Positions 8,000 to 16,007 of a DNA stretch of 64,000 bases are shown here, one piece after another. A program made the position numbers and the translations under genes. Source of the DNA: GCA-003244245 sp050700355 (GTDB lineage: Bacteria > Actinomycetota > Actinomycetes > Mycobacteriales > Pseudonocardiaceae). The notes under the pieces were generated by a model. The model was not told the DNA's origin and searched no databases. It worked only from the letters and a program-made list of their open reading frames with translations. The DNA is taken from assembly GCA_050700355.1 (NCBI GenBank), contig JBOHHE010000100.1, forward strand, positions 1 through 64,000, given 5' to 3'. Each line of letters begins with the position of its first letter. Position 1 is the first letter of the stretch.

Positions 8000-9220
8000 T
8001 CACGCACCCATGGCCGCGCGCAACCCCTGGTCTATCTCATCGAGGAACTCCTCAGTGGTCAGGAACGCAGTGTCCGCGCCGACCAGCAACGCCAGGTCCT
8101 TGGTCATCCGACCGCTCTCGACAGTGGCGACGCAGACCCGCTCCAGAGTCTGGGCGAACTCGACGACCTCGGGGGTACCGTCCAACATGCCTCGGTGCCG
8201 AAGACCCCCGGTCCAAGCGAAGATGGACGCGATGGGGTTGGTCGAAGTGGGCCTGCCCTGCTGGTGCTGCCGATAATGCCGGGTGACGGTGCCGTGTGCG
8301 GCCTCCGCCTCGACGGTCCGCCCGTCCGGGGTCATCAGCACGCTGGTCATGAGCCCGAGCGAGCCGAACCCCTGCGCAACGGTGTCGGACTGCACATCAC
8401 CGTCATAGTTCTTGCAGGCCCATACGTAGCCGCCGTCCCATTTCAGCGCGGCCGCCACCATGTCGTCGATCAACCGATGCTCATAGGTGAGACCGGCTTC
8501 TTTGAAATCAGCCTCGAATTCATTCGCATAGATCTCGGCGAATACGTCCTTGAACATGCCGTCGTAGGCCTTGAGGATCGTGTTCTTGGTCGACATGTAG
8601 ACCGGATATCCCCGGGCCAGGCCGTAGCGCAACGATGCCCGGGCGAAATCCTCGATGGACTTGCGGTAGTTGTACATTCCGAGGGCGACCCCGCCGTCAG
8701 CGGGGAACCTCGCCACCTCCAACTCGAGCGGACGGCCGCCGTCGTCAGGCGTGTAGGTGATCGTCACGGTGCCCGGTCCGGGGACCTTGAAGTCGGTGGC
8801 CTTGTACTGATCACCGTGCGCGTGCCGGCCGATGATGATCGGCTTGGTCCAGTTGGGCACGAGGCGGGGCACGTTCGAGCACACGATCGGCTCGCGGAAG
8901 ATCACACCGCCGAGGATGTTACGGATCGTGCCGTTGGGTGAGCGCCACATCCTCTTCAGCCCGAACTCCGTCACCCGTGCCTCATCGGGGGTGATGGTGG
9001 CGCATTTCACACCTACGCCGTGCTTGGCGATCGCGTGCGCCGCGTCGACGGTAACCTGATCATCGGTGGCATCCCGGTACTCGATGCCGAGATCGTAGTA
9101 GTCCAGGGTGATGTCGAGGTAGGGGTGGATCAGCTTGTCCTTGATGAACCGCCAGATGATCCGGGTCATCTCGTCGCCGTCAAGCTCCACGACGGTCCCA
9201 ACTACTTTGATCTTACCCAC
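8000..9220 (-). CDS. icd: NADP-dependent isocitrate dehydrogenase
   Basis: A 406-residue homodimeric, eukaryote-like isocitrate dehydrogenase that oxidatively decarboxylates isocitrate to 2-oxoglutarate in the TCA cycle with NADP+. Diagnostic segments are ELDGDEMTRIIWRFIKDKLI near the N-terminus, SPNGTIRNILGGVIFREPI around 95-113 (substrate-binding serine/arginines), YMSTKNTILKAYDGMFKDVF, the metal-binding region with VWACKNYDGDVQSD, and NPIASIFAWTGGLRHR. I chose the GTG at 9220 because it follows GAGAGGAGA at a normal distance and gives the family N-terminus GKIKVVGTVVELDG. The longer frame to 9253 adds an atypical start. It lies upstream of the YihY gene in the same orientation and probably shares its transcript. 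Confidence 0.95.
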   Translation of the reverse strand: MGKIKVVGTVVELDGDEMTRIIWRFIKDKLIHPYLDITLDYYDLGIEYRDATDDQVTVDAAHAIAKHGVGVKCATITPDEARVTEFGLKRMWRSPNGTIRNILGGVIFREPIVCSNVPRLVPNWTKPIIIGRHAHGDQYKATDFKVPGPGTVTITYTPDDGGRPLELEVARFPADGGVALGMYNYRKSIEDFARASLRYGLARGYPVYMSTKNTILKAYDGMFKDVFAEIYANEFEADFKEAGLTYEHRLIDDMVAAALKWDGGYVWACKNYDGDVQSDTVAQGFGSLGLMTSVLMTPDGRTVEAEAAHGTVTRHYRQHQQGRPTSTNPIASIFAWTGGLRHRGMLDGTPEVVEFAQTLERVCVATVESGRMTKDLALLVGADTAFLTTEEFLDEIDQGLRAAMGA

Positions 9221-9405
9221 GTAACCAGGCTCTCCTCTCGACTTCAACCACAACGGCAGCGAGCGCGCTCAGCAAGATCGGGAAGCGCCACGCGCCCGCT
9301 CTAGAGGAGAGTACGGCTGCCCTGTGGTATCTGGCAGGCGTCCCTTGGCATCCTCAGGTAGCCGGGTGAAGGCCTCGGCTGCCGTTCACGATGGAGGGAA
9401 ATATC

Positions 9406-9831
9406 ATGCTGCAAGAGCCGGAAGCGGCGACCACTTACGAGCAAACCGGAGAGGCGAACCAGTTCGACATCACGGGCCCCATCGTGATCAGCTACTCTAG
9501 GACCAGCTTCGCAGGAGTGCCTCAGCTCTCCTATAAGGACGGCGAGCGCGACCTCAATTTCAGCGGCGAGGACATCAGTCGGGAGGACACTCCGCTGGGC
9601 GAGATCGTCACGGTCACGCTGGAGAACCTGGTCCCTGCCGATGGCCCCCTTCGTACCTTCACGTTGCTGGTACCGAAGACCAGGCTGAGCATGAACGACC
9701 AGGTCTCCTTCGACACCGTGGGCATCGAAACGATCGACAGCTCGGCTGGATTCGGGCCCCCGACTCCGGGAACACTACAGGTTTACCGCTCACACCAGCT
9801 CCAGGGCACCGCGGTGCTCGTCAGTTTCTGA
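9406..9831 (+). CDS. Hypothetical beta-rich protein, 141 residues
   Basis: The ATG at 9406 is preceded by GGAGGG with a 7-base gap. An ATG at 9391 in the same frame would include that Shine-Dalgarno sequence in the coding region and is less likely. The product has alternating strand-like segments (ITGPIVISYSRTSFAGVPQL, GEIVTVTLENLVP, LRTFTLLVPKTRL, TLQVYRSHQLQGTAVLVSF) and no signal peptide, cysteine or membrane helix. I do not recognise the family. It is convergent with the LanB gene, whose stop is 73 bp away, and is not part of that transcript. It might be a small intracellular beta-sandwich protein; function unknown. Confidence 0.6.
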   Translation: MLQEPEAATTYEQTGEANQFDITGPIVISYSRTSFAGVPQLSYKDGERDLNFSGEDISREDTPLGEIVTVTLENLVPADGPLRTFTLLVPKTRLSMNDQVSFDTVGIETIDSSAGFGPPTPGTLQVYRSHQLQGTAVLVSF

Positions 9832-9904
9832 TGATCCACGAACACCCCAAGACCCCAAGAAATCTCCAGTACCGGTGTGGATGCGTTGGATACCTTCGTG
9901 TGGG

Positions 9905-12900
9905 CTACGCCCGCTGATATGGCGCGGCCGCCAGGGAGACCAGGGCACGGCGTAACAGTCCGAGTATGAGGCGTTCGGTTGCCGGGTCGAGGCCTAGTCG
10001 GTTGCAGCTCAGGTGAGTGAAGCTGCGGGCAAAAATGGCCATGGGAGACAGGGAGGGGTCGGCCTCGCCGAGCCGGGCCAGTGCGGCGGCGAGCGGAGTC
10101 AGCGCGGTCCGTCGGGTGGCGAGCGCTTCCTTGACCGCGCCGTGCCACGGCCCGAGTACCGAGACGTCGCCGGCCAGCAGAGCGCGAAGCCGGCCGCCGC
10201 GCGCCCGGTAGGCCACGCTGGACACCTTGGCCGGTGGGGCTGTCGATGAGTACCAGGCGAGCCTGGCCGGGCTGTGGAACCCGAGCCCGGCCAGCAGGTC
10301 GTCGACGCTGAGCGCGGCAAGATCGAGCCGGTCCGGCGCGCCCTCACCGCGCATTTCCAACAGCGCAGCACACGCCGCGCTGTCCGCGGCGAAGATCGCC
10401 TCCGCGATATCGGTGCCGGCCGGGCCGCCGTAACGCTCCAGTTCCCGGTCGTAGGACTCAATGCCCAGCCGGCTCAGCACGCCGGTGCCGATCATGCGGG
10501 CCGACCAGGTCGTCGCCTGCGGAAGCACCCGTGACATCAGGACTTCCGGCAGGCCGTGCAGCCGGAGCCGAACGTGCGGATCCGGGTCGGTGTAGCGCAG
10601 GAAGAACCAGCTGTCCACGGTCCGCGCGGCTACGAGGTCATCGGCGAAGCGCCGGAGCTGACTGGAGATCAGCCCGTCCTGGGTAGCTCGTGGCCCGTAC
10701 AACTTGAGATAGAGCCAGTCGCTGCCTGGCGGCCGGTGCCGGTCCGATCGGTCCACAACGGACACCCGATGAGCCGGCTGTGGCGTGGGAGGCGTGCGGT
10801 GCGGGGAGTCGGTCTGTCGTCGGATCACCGAGATCACGAGCTCGCTGAGGTAGCGTCCGCCGGGACCCGGCAGCCAGGCGTCGTCCGGGCTCGGCATGGC
10901 CTCGTTCAGGAGAACATCGTTGCCGGGTTGGCGACGCAGCTCCTGACGCAGTTGGCCGGCCTGAGCCGGGTCGTCGAGGTCGATCAGGAGCCGGTTGTCC
11001 GCGAAGGCCAGGTACACGTGCCTGGGTACCCGCCACTGGGCGCGCCAGTCAGCCAATGCGGCGCCGAAGGAAGCCTGGTCGTCGACCCGCAGTGTCTGCT
11101 TCGCCTTCGCCCGTGACAGGCGCCACTGCGCTGGGCGCAATACGATCCTGCCGAGGCATACCCTCGGTAGCATCGGCAGCCCAGCGGCCGGTCCCCAATC
11201 GAACCCGGTCAACGAAGTCACGCCGTCGTGCCCGATCTCGTGCAGGAACCGGCACAGTGTCGGCGCGGTCGCCGAGTTGAGCATATGTCCACTGGCGATG
11301 GTGACCTCGGTGTCTCTGGCCGGCCACCACAACCGCATCCGTCCATCTCGGACCAGCACTGCCAGCTCGTTGGGCGGGATTACTCGCTCTGGTGGCACTC
11401 CGGGGCTGACTCCGATCGGGATCTCGTACTCGCGTACCGCCGGTCGCACCACCACGTTCGCCGACCGGAACTTCGTCGGCAGGTAGACGAGTTCGGCGAC
11501 CACACCGGCGCCGCGCCTGCCGCGCTCGGTGTCCGTGATCCGATGTAGTAGCGCTGAGCCGGCATCGCCGAGCAGGTCGGCGAACCGCGCGAGGCCTCGT
11601 CCCGCCGCCTGGCCGCCGAGGTTGGGGCCGATCACGAGCCGGTATTCGCCCCGGTCGATCGCCTGCGACGACGCCGCCGCAACGAATGCGCTCAGCTCCA
11701 GCGATGCGGGCAGCGCTTGGGCATTCGGAGACCAGAGCGACAGCTGGTCGATGTCGGCGTCGCCGAACTGAATCTCCCGGCCACCGCTGGCCATCGCCGT
11801 GTAGGCCAGGTCGAGCAGGCGCGCGGCCCGGCGACCGGCGGCGGGTTGGCCGGCCGGCGACTTGCGGGCGTGGCCGGCCGATGGTGGGCCAAGCCCGAAA
11901 CGGAGGTCGAGCAGCTCGAGCAGCGGCACGGTGCGCAGTTCGCCGTAGCGCGCCTGGAACGCCGCCCGGTAGCCGGCGAGGTGTGCCGGCCCGCCGGGGG
12001 CCGGATGCATTCGCAGGAGCGCATCGACAGCTCGGCAGGCGTCCGCGGCCACTTCACTGGATACGGTGTGCCCCAGGAGCGGCAATGCACTGTCCACCTG
12101 TAGTACGTCCTCGTCACCATCCATAATGGATGTCGGACCGACAGATCGGATCCGTGCGCGCAGCGCTGGAAGGTCATCCGGGGAGTCGCCGTCCCGGTCG
12201 AACTTTGCAGCCAGGTCGTTTGCCGCGGCAAGGCTCTCCGCGAGTTCGCAGCGGCCGGGCACGCCGGCCAACCGCTTGACGACGTGGTCGACCGGATCCC
12301 CGGTGAGCGGCGGGCGCAGGTCGGTAAGCAGCAGATCCTGCGCACATAGGACCTCGATCAGGTCGGCCGCTCGGTCCGGTGTGGCGCCGGATGTCGATGC
12401 GACCAGCTTGGCGACAAGGTCCGCGTGGCTCACCGGATCGCGCGCGATCTCGAGCGCCCTGCGCGCCACGGGCGTCGCCTTGATCGAGACATCCGGCTGT
12501 TCCGGGTGCCCGCACGCGGCGCGGTCGGACAGGTACAGCCGACCATCCCGCTCGAAAACGCAGGTATTGGCGACCAGGTGCAGCTGGTGGCGAATAGCGG
12601 CGTCCTGCTCGACGGCCAGCACCAGGCGGATGAGCCAGCCGGTGTCGAGCCGGGTTCGGGTGGGCCGTGCGGTCGGCGCGACCCGCAGGTCGGTGTGCTT
12701 CCCCCAGTCTCCGATGGCGACGCCACCGAACAGTCCGAACGGAGTGGGGCGGGTTGACATCCTGATCAGGTAGCGCAATACCGAGGAGCGCCGCGCCCGC
12801 GAGGCTTTGCGGTCGCGGGGGTCCCGGTCGAGTGCTTCGGCGAGAGTCTGGCTCGCCACGCTGATCGCCCTGCGCACCAGCGGGTCGAGATCACGCACGT

Positions 12901-13009
12901 CGAACGAGGCATCAAGATCGAGGTAGCTTCGCACGGGCAGCAGCGGGGCGCGGATCACCACCTGCTCGAAGGGTTGATAGAACCCGGAACGGGGACGCGG
13001 CTGGGTCAT
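9905..13009 (-). CDS. lanB: Full-length class I lanthipeptide dehydratase (LanB)
   Basis: A 1034-residue protein, the size of a fused LanB. The N-terminal glutamylation domain starts with FEQVVIRAPLLPVRSYLDL and carries the hallmark MSTRPTPFGLFGGVAIGDWG at residues 84-103. From about residue 760 lies the elimination (thiopeptide/SpaB-C-like) domain with WLYLKLYGPRATQDGLI, WFFLRYTDPDPHVRLRLHG and YDRELERYGGPAGTDIAEAI. Enzymes of this type use glutamyl-tRNA to activate Ser/Thr and then eliminate glutamate, giving Dha/Dhb in the precursor. The ATG at 13009 is 4 bp after the LanC stop, so the order precursor-lanC-lanB is a single transcript. The nearby 199-residue Thr-Cys-rich precursor is the obvious substrate. 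Confidence 0.93.
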   Translation of the reverse strand: MTQPRPRSGFYQPFEQVVIRAPLLPVRSYLDLDASFDVRDLDPLVRRAISVASQTLAEALDRDPRDRKASRARRSSVLRYLIRMSTRPTPFGLFGGVAIGDWGKHTDLRVAPTARPTRTRLDTGWLIRLVLAVEQDAAIRHQLHLVANTCVFERDGRLYLSDRAACGHPEQPDVSIKATPVARRALEIARDPVSHADLVAKLVASTSGATPDRAADLIEVLCAQDLLLTDLRPPLTGDPVDHVVKRLAGVPGRCELAESLAAANDLAAKFDRDGDSPDDLPALRARIRSVGPTSIMDGDEDVLQVDSALPLLGHTVSSEVAADACRAVDALLRMHPAPGGPAHLAGYRAAFQARYGELRTVPLLELLDLRFGLGPPSAGHARKSPAGQPAAGRRAARLLDLAYTAMASGGREIQFGDADIDQLSLWSPNAQALPASLELSAFVAAASSQAIDRGEYRLVIGPNLGGQAAGRGLARFADLLGDAGSALLHRITDTERGRRGAGVVAELVYLPTKFRSANVVVRPAVREYEIPIGVSPGVPPERVIPPNELAVLVRDGRMRLWWPARDTEVTIASGHMLNSATAPTLCRFLHEIGHDGVTSLTGFDWGPAAGLPMLPRVCLGRIVLRPAQWRLSRAKAKQTLRVDDQASFGAALADWRAQWRVPRHVYLAFADNRLLIDLDDPAQAGQLRQELRRQPGNDVLLNEAMPSPDDAWLPGPGGRYLSELVISVIRRQTDSPHRTPPTPQPAHRVSVVDRSDRHRPPGSDWLYLKLYGPRATQDGLISSQLRRFADDLVAARTVDSWFFLRYTDPDPHVRLRLHGLPEVLMSRVLPQATTWSARMIGTGVLSRLGIESYDRELERYGGPAGTDIAEAIFAADSAACAALLEMRGEGAPDRLDLAALSVDDLLAGLGFHSPARLAWYSSTAPPAKVSSVAYRARGGRLRALLAGDVSVLGPWHGAVKEALATRRTALTPLAAALARLGEADPSLSPMAIFARSFTHLSCNRLGLDPATERLILGLLRRALVSLAAAPYQRA

Positions 13010-13012
13010 GGG

Positions 13013-14338
13013 CTAGGCGACCAGGAACAGCCGGTCCCACGACGGTTCGACCGTCGTGCCGGCAGCCAGCAGAGCGAGGGCGACGCCAGGCGCTCCGCTG
13101 AGCAGACCCGGTGAGTCGACCCTGACGGACCCCGGTTCGGTGTTGCGGTATCCGAGCACCGAGCCCGGTTCGTAGACATCGAGCAGATCGGCGAGCACGG
13201 CGTCCACACCGGACTGGAACAGGGCCGAACCGGTGTCGGCGGCGAACCGGCAGGTTACCTGGAGCAGGCCGGCAATCCCGTGGCAGAACGTCGGGCTATC
13301 CAGGCCACGCCGCGCGGCCGGCCTGGCGAGCACGCCGTGCATGGCCTGCACCGCGAGATCACGGTAGCGCTGCTCGCCGGTCGCGACACCGGCAAGCCAC
13401 AACGCCCGTGCCACGCCGGGCGCTCCGTAGCACCACGCGGTTCGACCGCCCGCGCCGCCGGCGGTCGGATCACCGGGTGGCAGGCTCACCGCGTTGGGCC
13501 ACTCCGGGCCGAACTCGGTCGGCATAGCATGGTCGGCTAGCCACCCGGCCGCCGCCGCGATGGCCGCCGCCATCCCGTCGACCGCGAGGCCCGCCCGCGC
13601 CGCGATGGCAAGCAGCGCAAGCGGTCCTGGCACGCCGTGCGCGATCCCGCAGTTGTAGTTGCCATCCGGGTAGGCCGGGCGCATCTGCCCGGTGACCAGC
13701 CGCGCGGGCGTGTGCCAGCGGCGTGGTTCGGTGCGGTCGGCCAGCAGCCGGGTCAGGCAACCGAGCAGCCGCCCCAAAACCTCGTCCGCCGCTGCTGACT
13801 CCGAGCGGCGGGCCAGCAGGTAGACACCGGTTCCGGCGAGCCCGGAGATCAGGTCGAACTCGCCCACCCCACATCCGTGCAGCCGGTCCAGCTGCCGTAC
13901 CGCTCTGTCGACTTTGGGCAACAAGGCACCGTCAACTGTGGACAGAAGTCGCCGGTACCGGTGCCGATCGCCGTCCAGCGTTACTGCGGCATAGCCGATT
14001 CCGGCCAATCCGCCGAACAGTGAGGCGTTGACCTCCGGCAGTCGTTCCAGCGCGGCGCAAGCCGCAGCGAGGTGAGTGTGACCGGCGAGGTCCCAGCCCT
14101 CGCCGGGCCAGCAGGCGTCCATGGCGCCGAGCAGCAGCGCGGTGCCCGCCCAGCCGGAGGCAATGGTGTATGGCCGCCACCTGACCGATGCCGGGAACGT
14201 CGACGCTGCCTGCTCGGCGGCCACCGCCTCGGCCACGACGGACTGGTCGGCAACCCGCGTCGCCACCGCCCTGGCCACGGCAACAGCAGTTCCGGCATCG
14301 GACGCGACCGTCCGCGCAGCGGCACGTGGAGGCGTCAT
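13013..14338 (-). CDS. lanC: Lanthionine synthetase C family cyclase (LanC)
   Basis: A 441-residue LanC-like alpha/alpha-barrel cyclase. Zinc and catalytic landmarks are GNYNCGIAHGVPGPL around 226-240 (the active-site histidine region), TAWCYGAPGVARAL with the zinc cysteine near 303, and SPTFCHGIAGLLQV with Cys-His near 352-353. Double-glycine repeats typical of the barrel (ASLFGGLAGIGYA, LISGLAGTGVYLL, LLSGAPGVALALL) are present. LanC joins Cys thiols to dehydrated residues to make (methyl)lanthionine rings. I place the start at the ATG at 14338 because it overlaps the precursor stop as ATGA, which implies translational coupling. An ATG at 14362 would overlap the precursor by 28 bases. Confidence 0.93.
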   Translation of the reverse strand: MTPPRAAARTVASDAGTAVAVARAVATRVADQSVVAEAVAAEQAASTFPASVRWRPYTIASGWAGTALLLGAMDACWPGEGWDLAGHTHLAAACAALERLPEVNASLFGGLAGIGYAAVTLDGDRHRYRRLLSTVDGALLPKVDRAVRQLDRLHGCGVGEFDLISGLAGTGVYLLARRSESAAADEVLGRLLGCLTRLLADRTEPRRWHTPARLVTGQMRPAYPDGNYNCGIAHGVPGPLALLAIAARAGLAVDGMAAAIAAAAGWLADHAMPTEFGPEWPNAVSLPPGDPTAGGAGGRTAWCYGAPGVARALWLAGVATGEQRYRDLAVQAMHGVLARPAARRGLDSPTFCHGIAGLLQVTCRFAADTGSALFQSGVDAVLADLLDVYEPGSVLGYRNTEPGSVRVDSPGLLSGAPGVALALLAAGTTVEPSWDRLFLVA

Positions 14339-14934
14339 TGTGGAGGTGGTTGGAAGGCGCATTTGTTAAGGTCGCACGTGAATGCGCAGGTATCACCCTG
14401 GAAGCAGGTCCCCTCACAGGTGTCGCCTTCACAGGTGTCCACGCAGGTCAGTGCGCAGGTGTCCACGCAGGTCGGAAAGCAGGTGTGGTCGCCGCAGGTG
14501 TCCCCGCACGTGCCGGCGCAGGTGTTCTCACCGCATGTGACACACGTCGCACAGGTGTCGAGGCACGTGTCAGAGCACGTGTCGCAGGTGTCCCCACCGC
14601 AGGTCTGGCAGGTGGCGCACGTCCCGGCACAGGTGTCGCAGGTCGCGCAGGTATCCGCACAGGTCTGGAAGCAGGTGTCCGGACAGGTGTTGAAGCACGT
14701 GTTGCCATCACAGGTGTCCACGGTGTCGCACGCCACCACGGTGTCCTGCGCAACAACCGCGCACTGGCCGGCTGTCTCGCCGAGCCCTTGCCGTCCATGG
14801 GCGACCGGTGACAAGGACTGCCGGCCGCGCCGATGGGGACTGCCCAGTTCACCCAGGCGCAGATCAAGGTCGAACTCGTCGATATCGGCGATGCGTAGCG
14901 GACGACCGCTGGCAACCGGTGGGTCATAGCCCAT
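14335..14934 (-). CDS. Giant Thr-Cys-rich lanthipeptide precursor (FxLD-type leader)
   Basis: A 199-residue peptide from the ATG at 14934, which is preceded by CTGGAGG. The leader contains IADIDEFDLDLRLGELG at residues 15-31. FDLD at 21-24 fits the FxLD leader motif known for class I lanthipeptide precursors and used for LanB recognition. From residue 74 to 187 the sequence contains 29 Thr-Cys dipeptides, with successive cysteines 3-6 residues apart (most often 4). There are 32 Cys in total, the other three at 58, 69 and 192. Serine is almost absent from the core (only S121). The linker between pairs is usually one or two small or acidic residues (Asp, Gly, Ala). Typical FxLD precursors are only some 50-70 residues, so this core is several times longer. 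The stop overlaps the lanC start as ATGA. Expected product: a peptide with up to ~29 methyllanthionines. Whether all are formed, or the thiols bind metal, is unknown. Confidence 0.88.
   Translation of the reverse strand: MGYDPPVASGRPLRIADIDEFDLDLRLGELGSPHRRGRQSLSPVAHGRQGLGETAGQCAVVAQDTVVACDTVDTCDGNTCFNTCPDTCFQTCADTCATCDTCAGTCATCQTCGGDTCDTCSDTCLDTCATCVTCGENTCAGTCGDTCGDHTCFPTCVDTCALTCVDTCEGDTCEGTCFQGDTCAFTCDLNKCAFQPPPQ
14374..14715. repeat. Degenerate tandem repeat encoding the Thr-Cys ladder
   Basis: On the plus strand this stretch is a dense, irregular repetition of gcaggtgtc/gcacgtgt-type words with periods of 9, 12 or 15 bases, all multiples of three. It encodes the Thr-Cys pairs of the precursor. 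The codon-preserving periodicity and absence of stops point to expansion by in-frame slippage or unequal recombination within a coding sequence rather than a noncoding satellite. Confidence 0.8.
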
Positions 14935-15094
14935 AACGCCTCCAGCAGACTTCGAAGAACCGATACAGAGCTCATCGCTTCGACCAATCCATCCGATACA
15001 AGCTGCCCTCCGACCGTTATACAACCGTAACTATTCAGGTGTCGGGACGCCGTTTTGCGGTAGATTCTGGCTGGTCGGGAAGGGGTCCAGCGTC

Positions 15095-15946
15095 GTGTTT
15101 GACAGTGTCGAAGGGCTCGATATCGCTACCACGGATACGACGATTAATCGACTTTCGGGTGATGTCGGTTCACCGCCATCGCTCACGATCGAGCAGCTGC
15201 GCATGCTCCAAGATGCCGCGACCCGCGCTCACCCCGTGCTTGGCGGCATCGGAAGCGGGCTGCGGCACACGATCGCCGTCGAACTGCAGCGCAAGGGCGT
15301 CCCGGCGGCCAAGGCCGCGGCCGGCGCCGCATTCGGCACGCTCGAGACCACGGTCGAGGAGAGAATCGACGGCGACGAAGCCACGGGGGCCTGGTACTCC
15401 TACCAGATCAAAATTATGTTCACACCCGACACCGCCGTCGTCCACGCCGATGAGATCGCGTTCATCCAGACGGTCCGACTCGTCGAGACCGCGAGCGGCT
15501 CCAACAAGAATCCCGACAAGAAGAGCGAAAAGCGCCAGACACCGTCGGCCACGAATGTGGACCGGCGCGGCGGCAAGAAACAAGGCTGGTACGCGATCAA
15601 GGACGACGGGACGCCCGGCACCATGCTGATTCCCTGGAGGAAGTCCGCCCCGGCCACGCCAGCCACGATGCAGGACCGCGCGAGTTGGAACGAGCCCAAC
15701 ACCACGTGGCAGTTCGAGGCCATGGCGGTCTGCCGCTCCGGGACCGACCTCGGCAAGGTATACACGGCTGTCACCTGGGGCTTCTCCGTCGACGCCGACC
15801 TCAAGCTCACCGAGCACGCACGAGTGGTGACGAACAAGCAGAGCGCGGAAGCCACCTCGGCGGTAACCAAGTGGAACGACCAGGCCACGGGTTCCCCGTT
15901 CGACCGCAACGCCCCGGAGCAAATGTCGTTACCAGCACTGACCTGA
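15095..15946 (+). CDS. Hypothetical protein divergent from the lanthipeptide operon
   Basis: A 283-residue protein from a GTG at 15095. Residues 1-75 are helical (LTIEQLRMLQDAATRAHPVL, HTIAVELQRKGVPAAKAAAG). The following part is strand-rich with tryptophans: WYSYQIKIMFTPDTAVVHAD, EIAFIQTVRLVETASG, a lysine-rich loop near 145-165, GWYAIKDDGTPGTMLIPW, WQFEAMAVCRSGTDLGKVYT and AVTWGFSVDADLKLTEHA. No signal peptide or membrane helix is seen. I do not recognise the family with confidence; the pattern suggests a secreted-complex or toxin-delivery accessory protein, but that is a guess. Its start is 160 bp from the precursor start in divergent orientation, so the two may share a regulatory region. 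Confidence 0.65.
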   Translation: MFDSVEGLDIATTDTTINRLSGDVGSPPSLTIEQLRMLQDAATRAHPVLGGIGSGLRHTIAVELQRKGVPAAKAAAGAAFGTLETTVEERIDGDEATGAWYSYQIKIMFTPDTAVVHADEIAFIQTVRLVETASGSNKNPDKKSEKRQTPSATNVDRRGGKKQGWYAIKDDGTPGTMLIPWRKSAPATPATMQDRASWNEPNTTWQFEAMAVCRSGTDLGKVYTAVTWGFSVDADLKLTEHARVVTNKQSAEATSAVTKWNDQATGSPFDRNAPEQMSLPALT

Positions 15947-15960
15947 GCGCAGCGAACGCC

Positions 15961-16005
15961 GTCCACCTGGGGTTGACGATCCGAAATCGTCCACCTACGG
16001 TTGAC
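15961..16005 (+). promoter_or_regulatory. Twin 17-bp operator candidates before the Clp-N/HTH gene
   Basis: Two copies of GTCCACCTNNGGTTGAC lie at 15961-15977 and 15989-16005, starting 28 bp apart. Each is itself an imperfect inverted repeat (GTCCACC / GGTTGAC, one mismatch). The second ends two bases before the ATG at 16008 and would cover the ribosome-binding area. The layout fits binding of a dimeric regulator, most simply autoregulation by the HTH-containing product of the next gene. Confidence 0.6.
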
Positions 16006-16007
16006 GC

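Noticed and set aside
14072..14929. Long plus-strand open frames over lanC and the precursor
   Set aside because: They are mirror frames of the Thr-Cys repeat and GC-biased codons, without ribosome sites or recognisable domains. LanC motifs and overlaps settle the minus strand.
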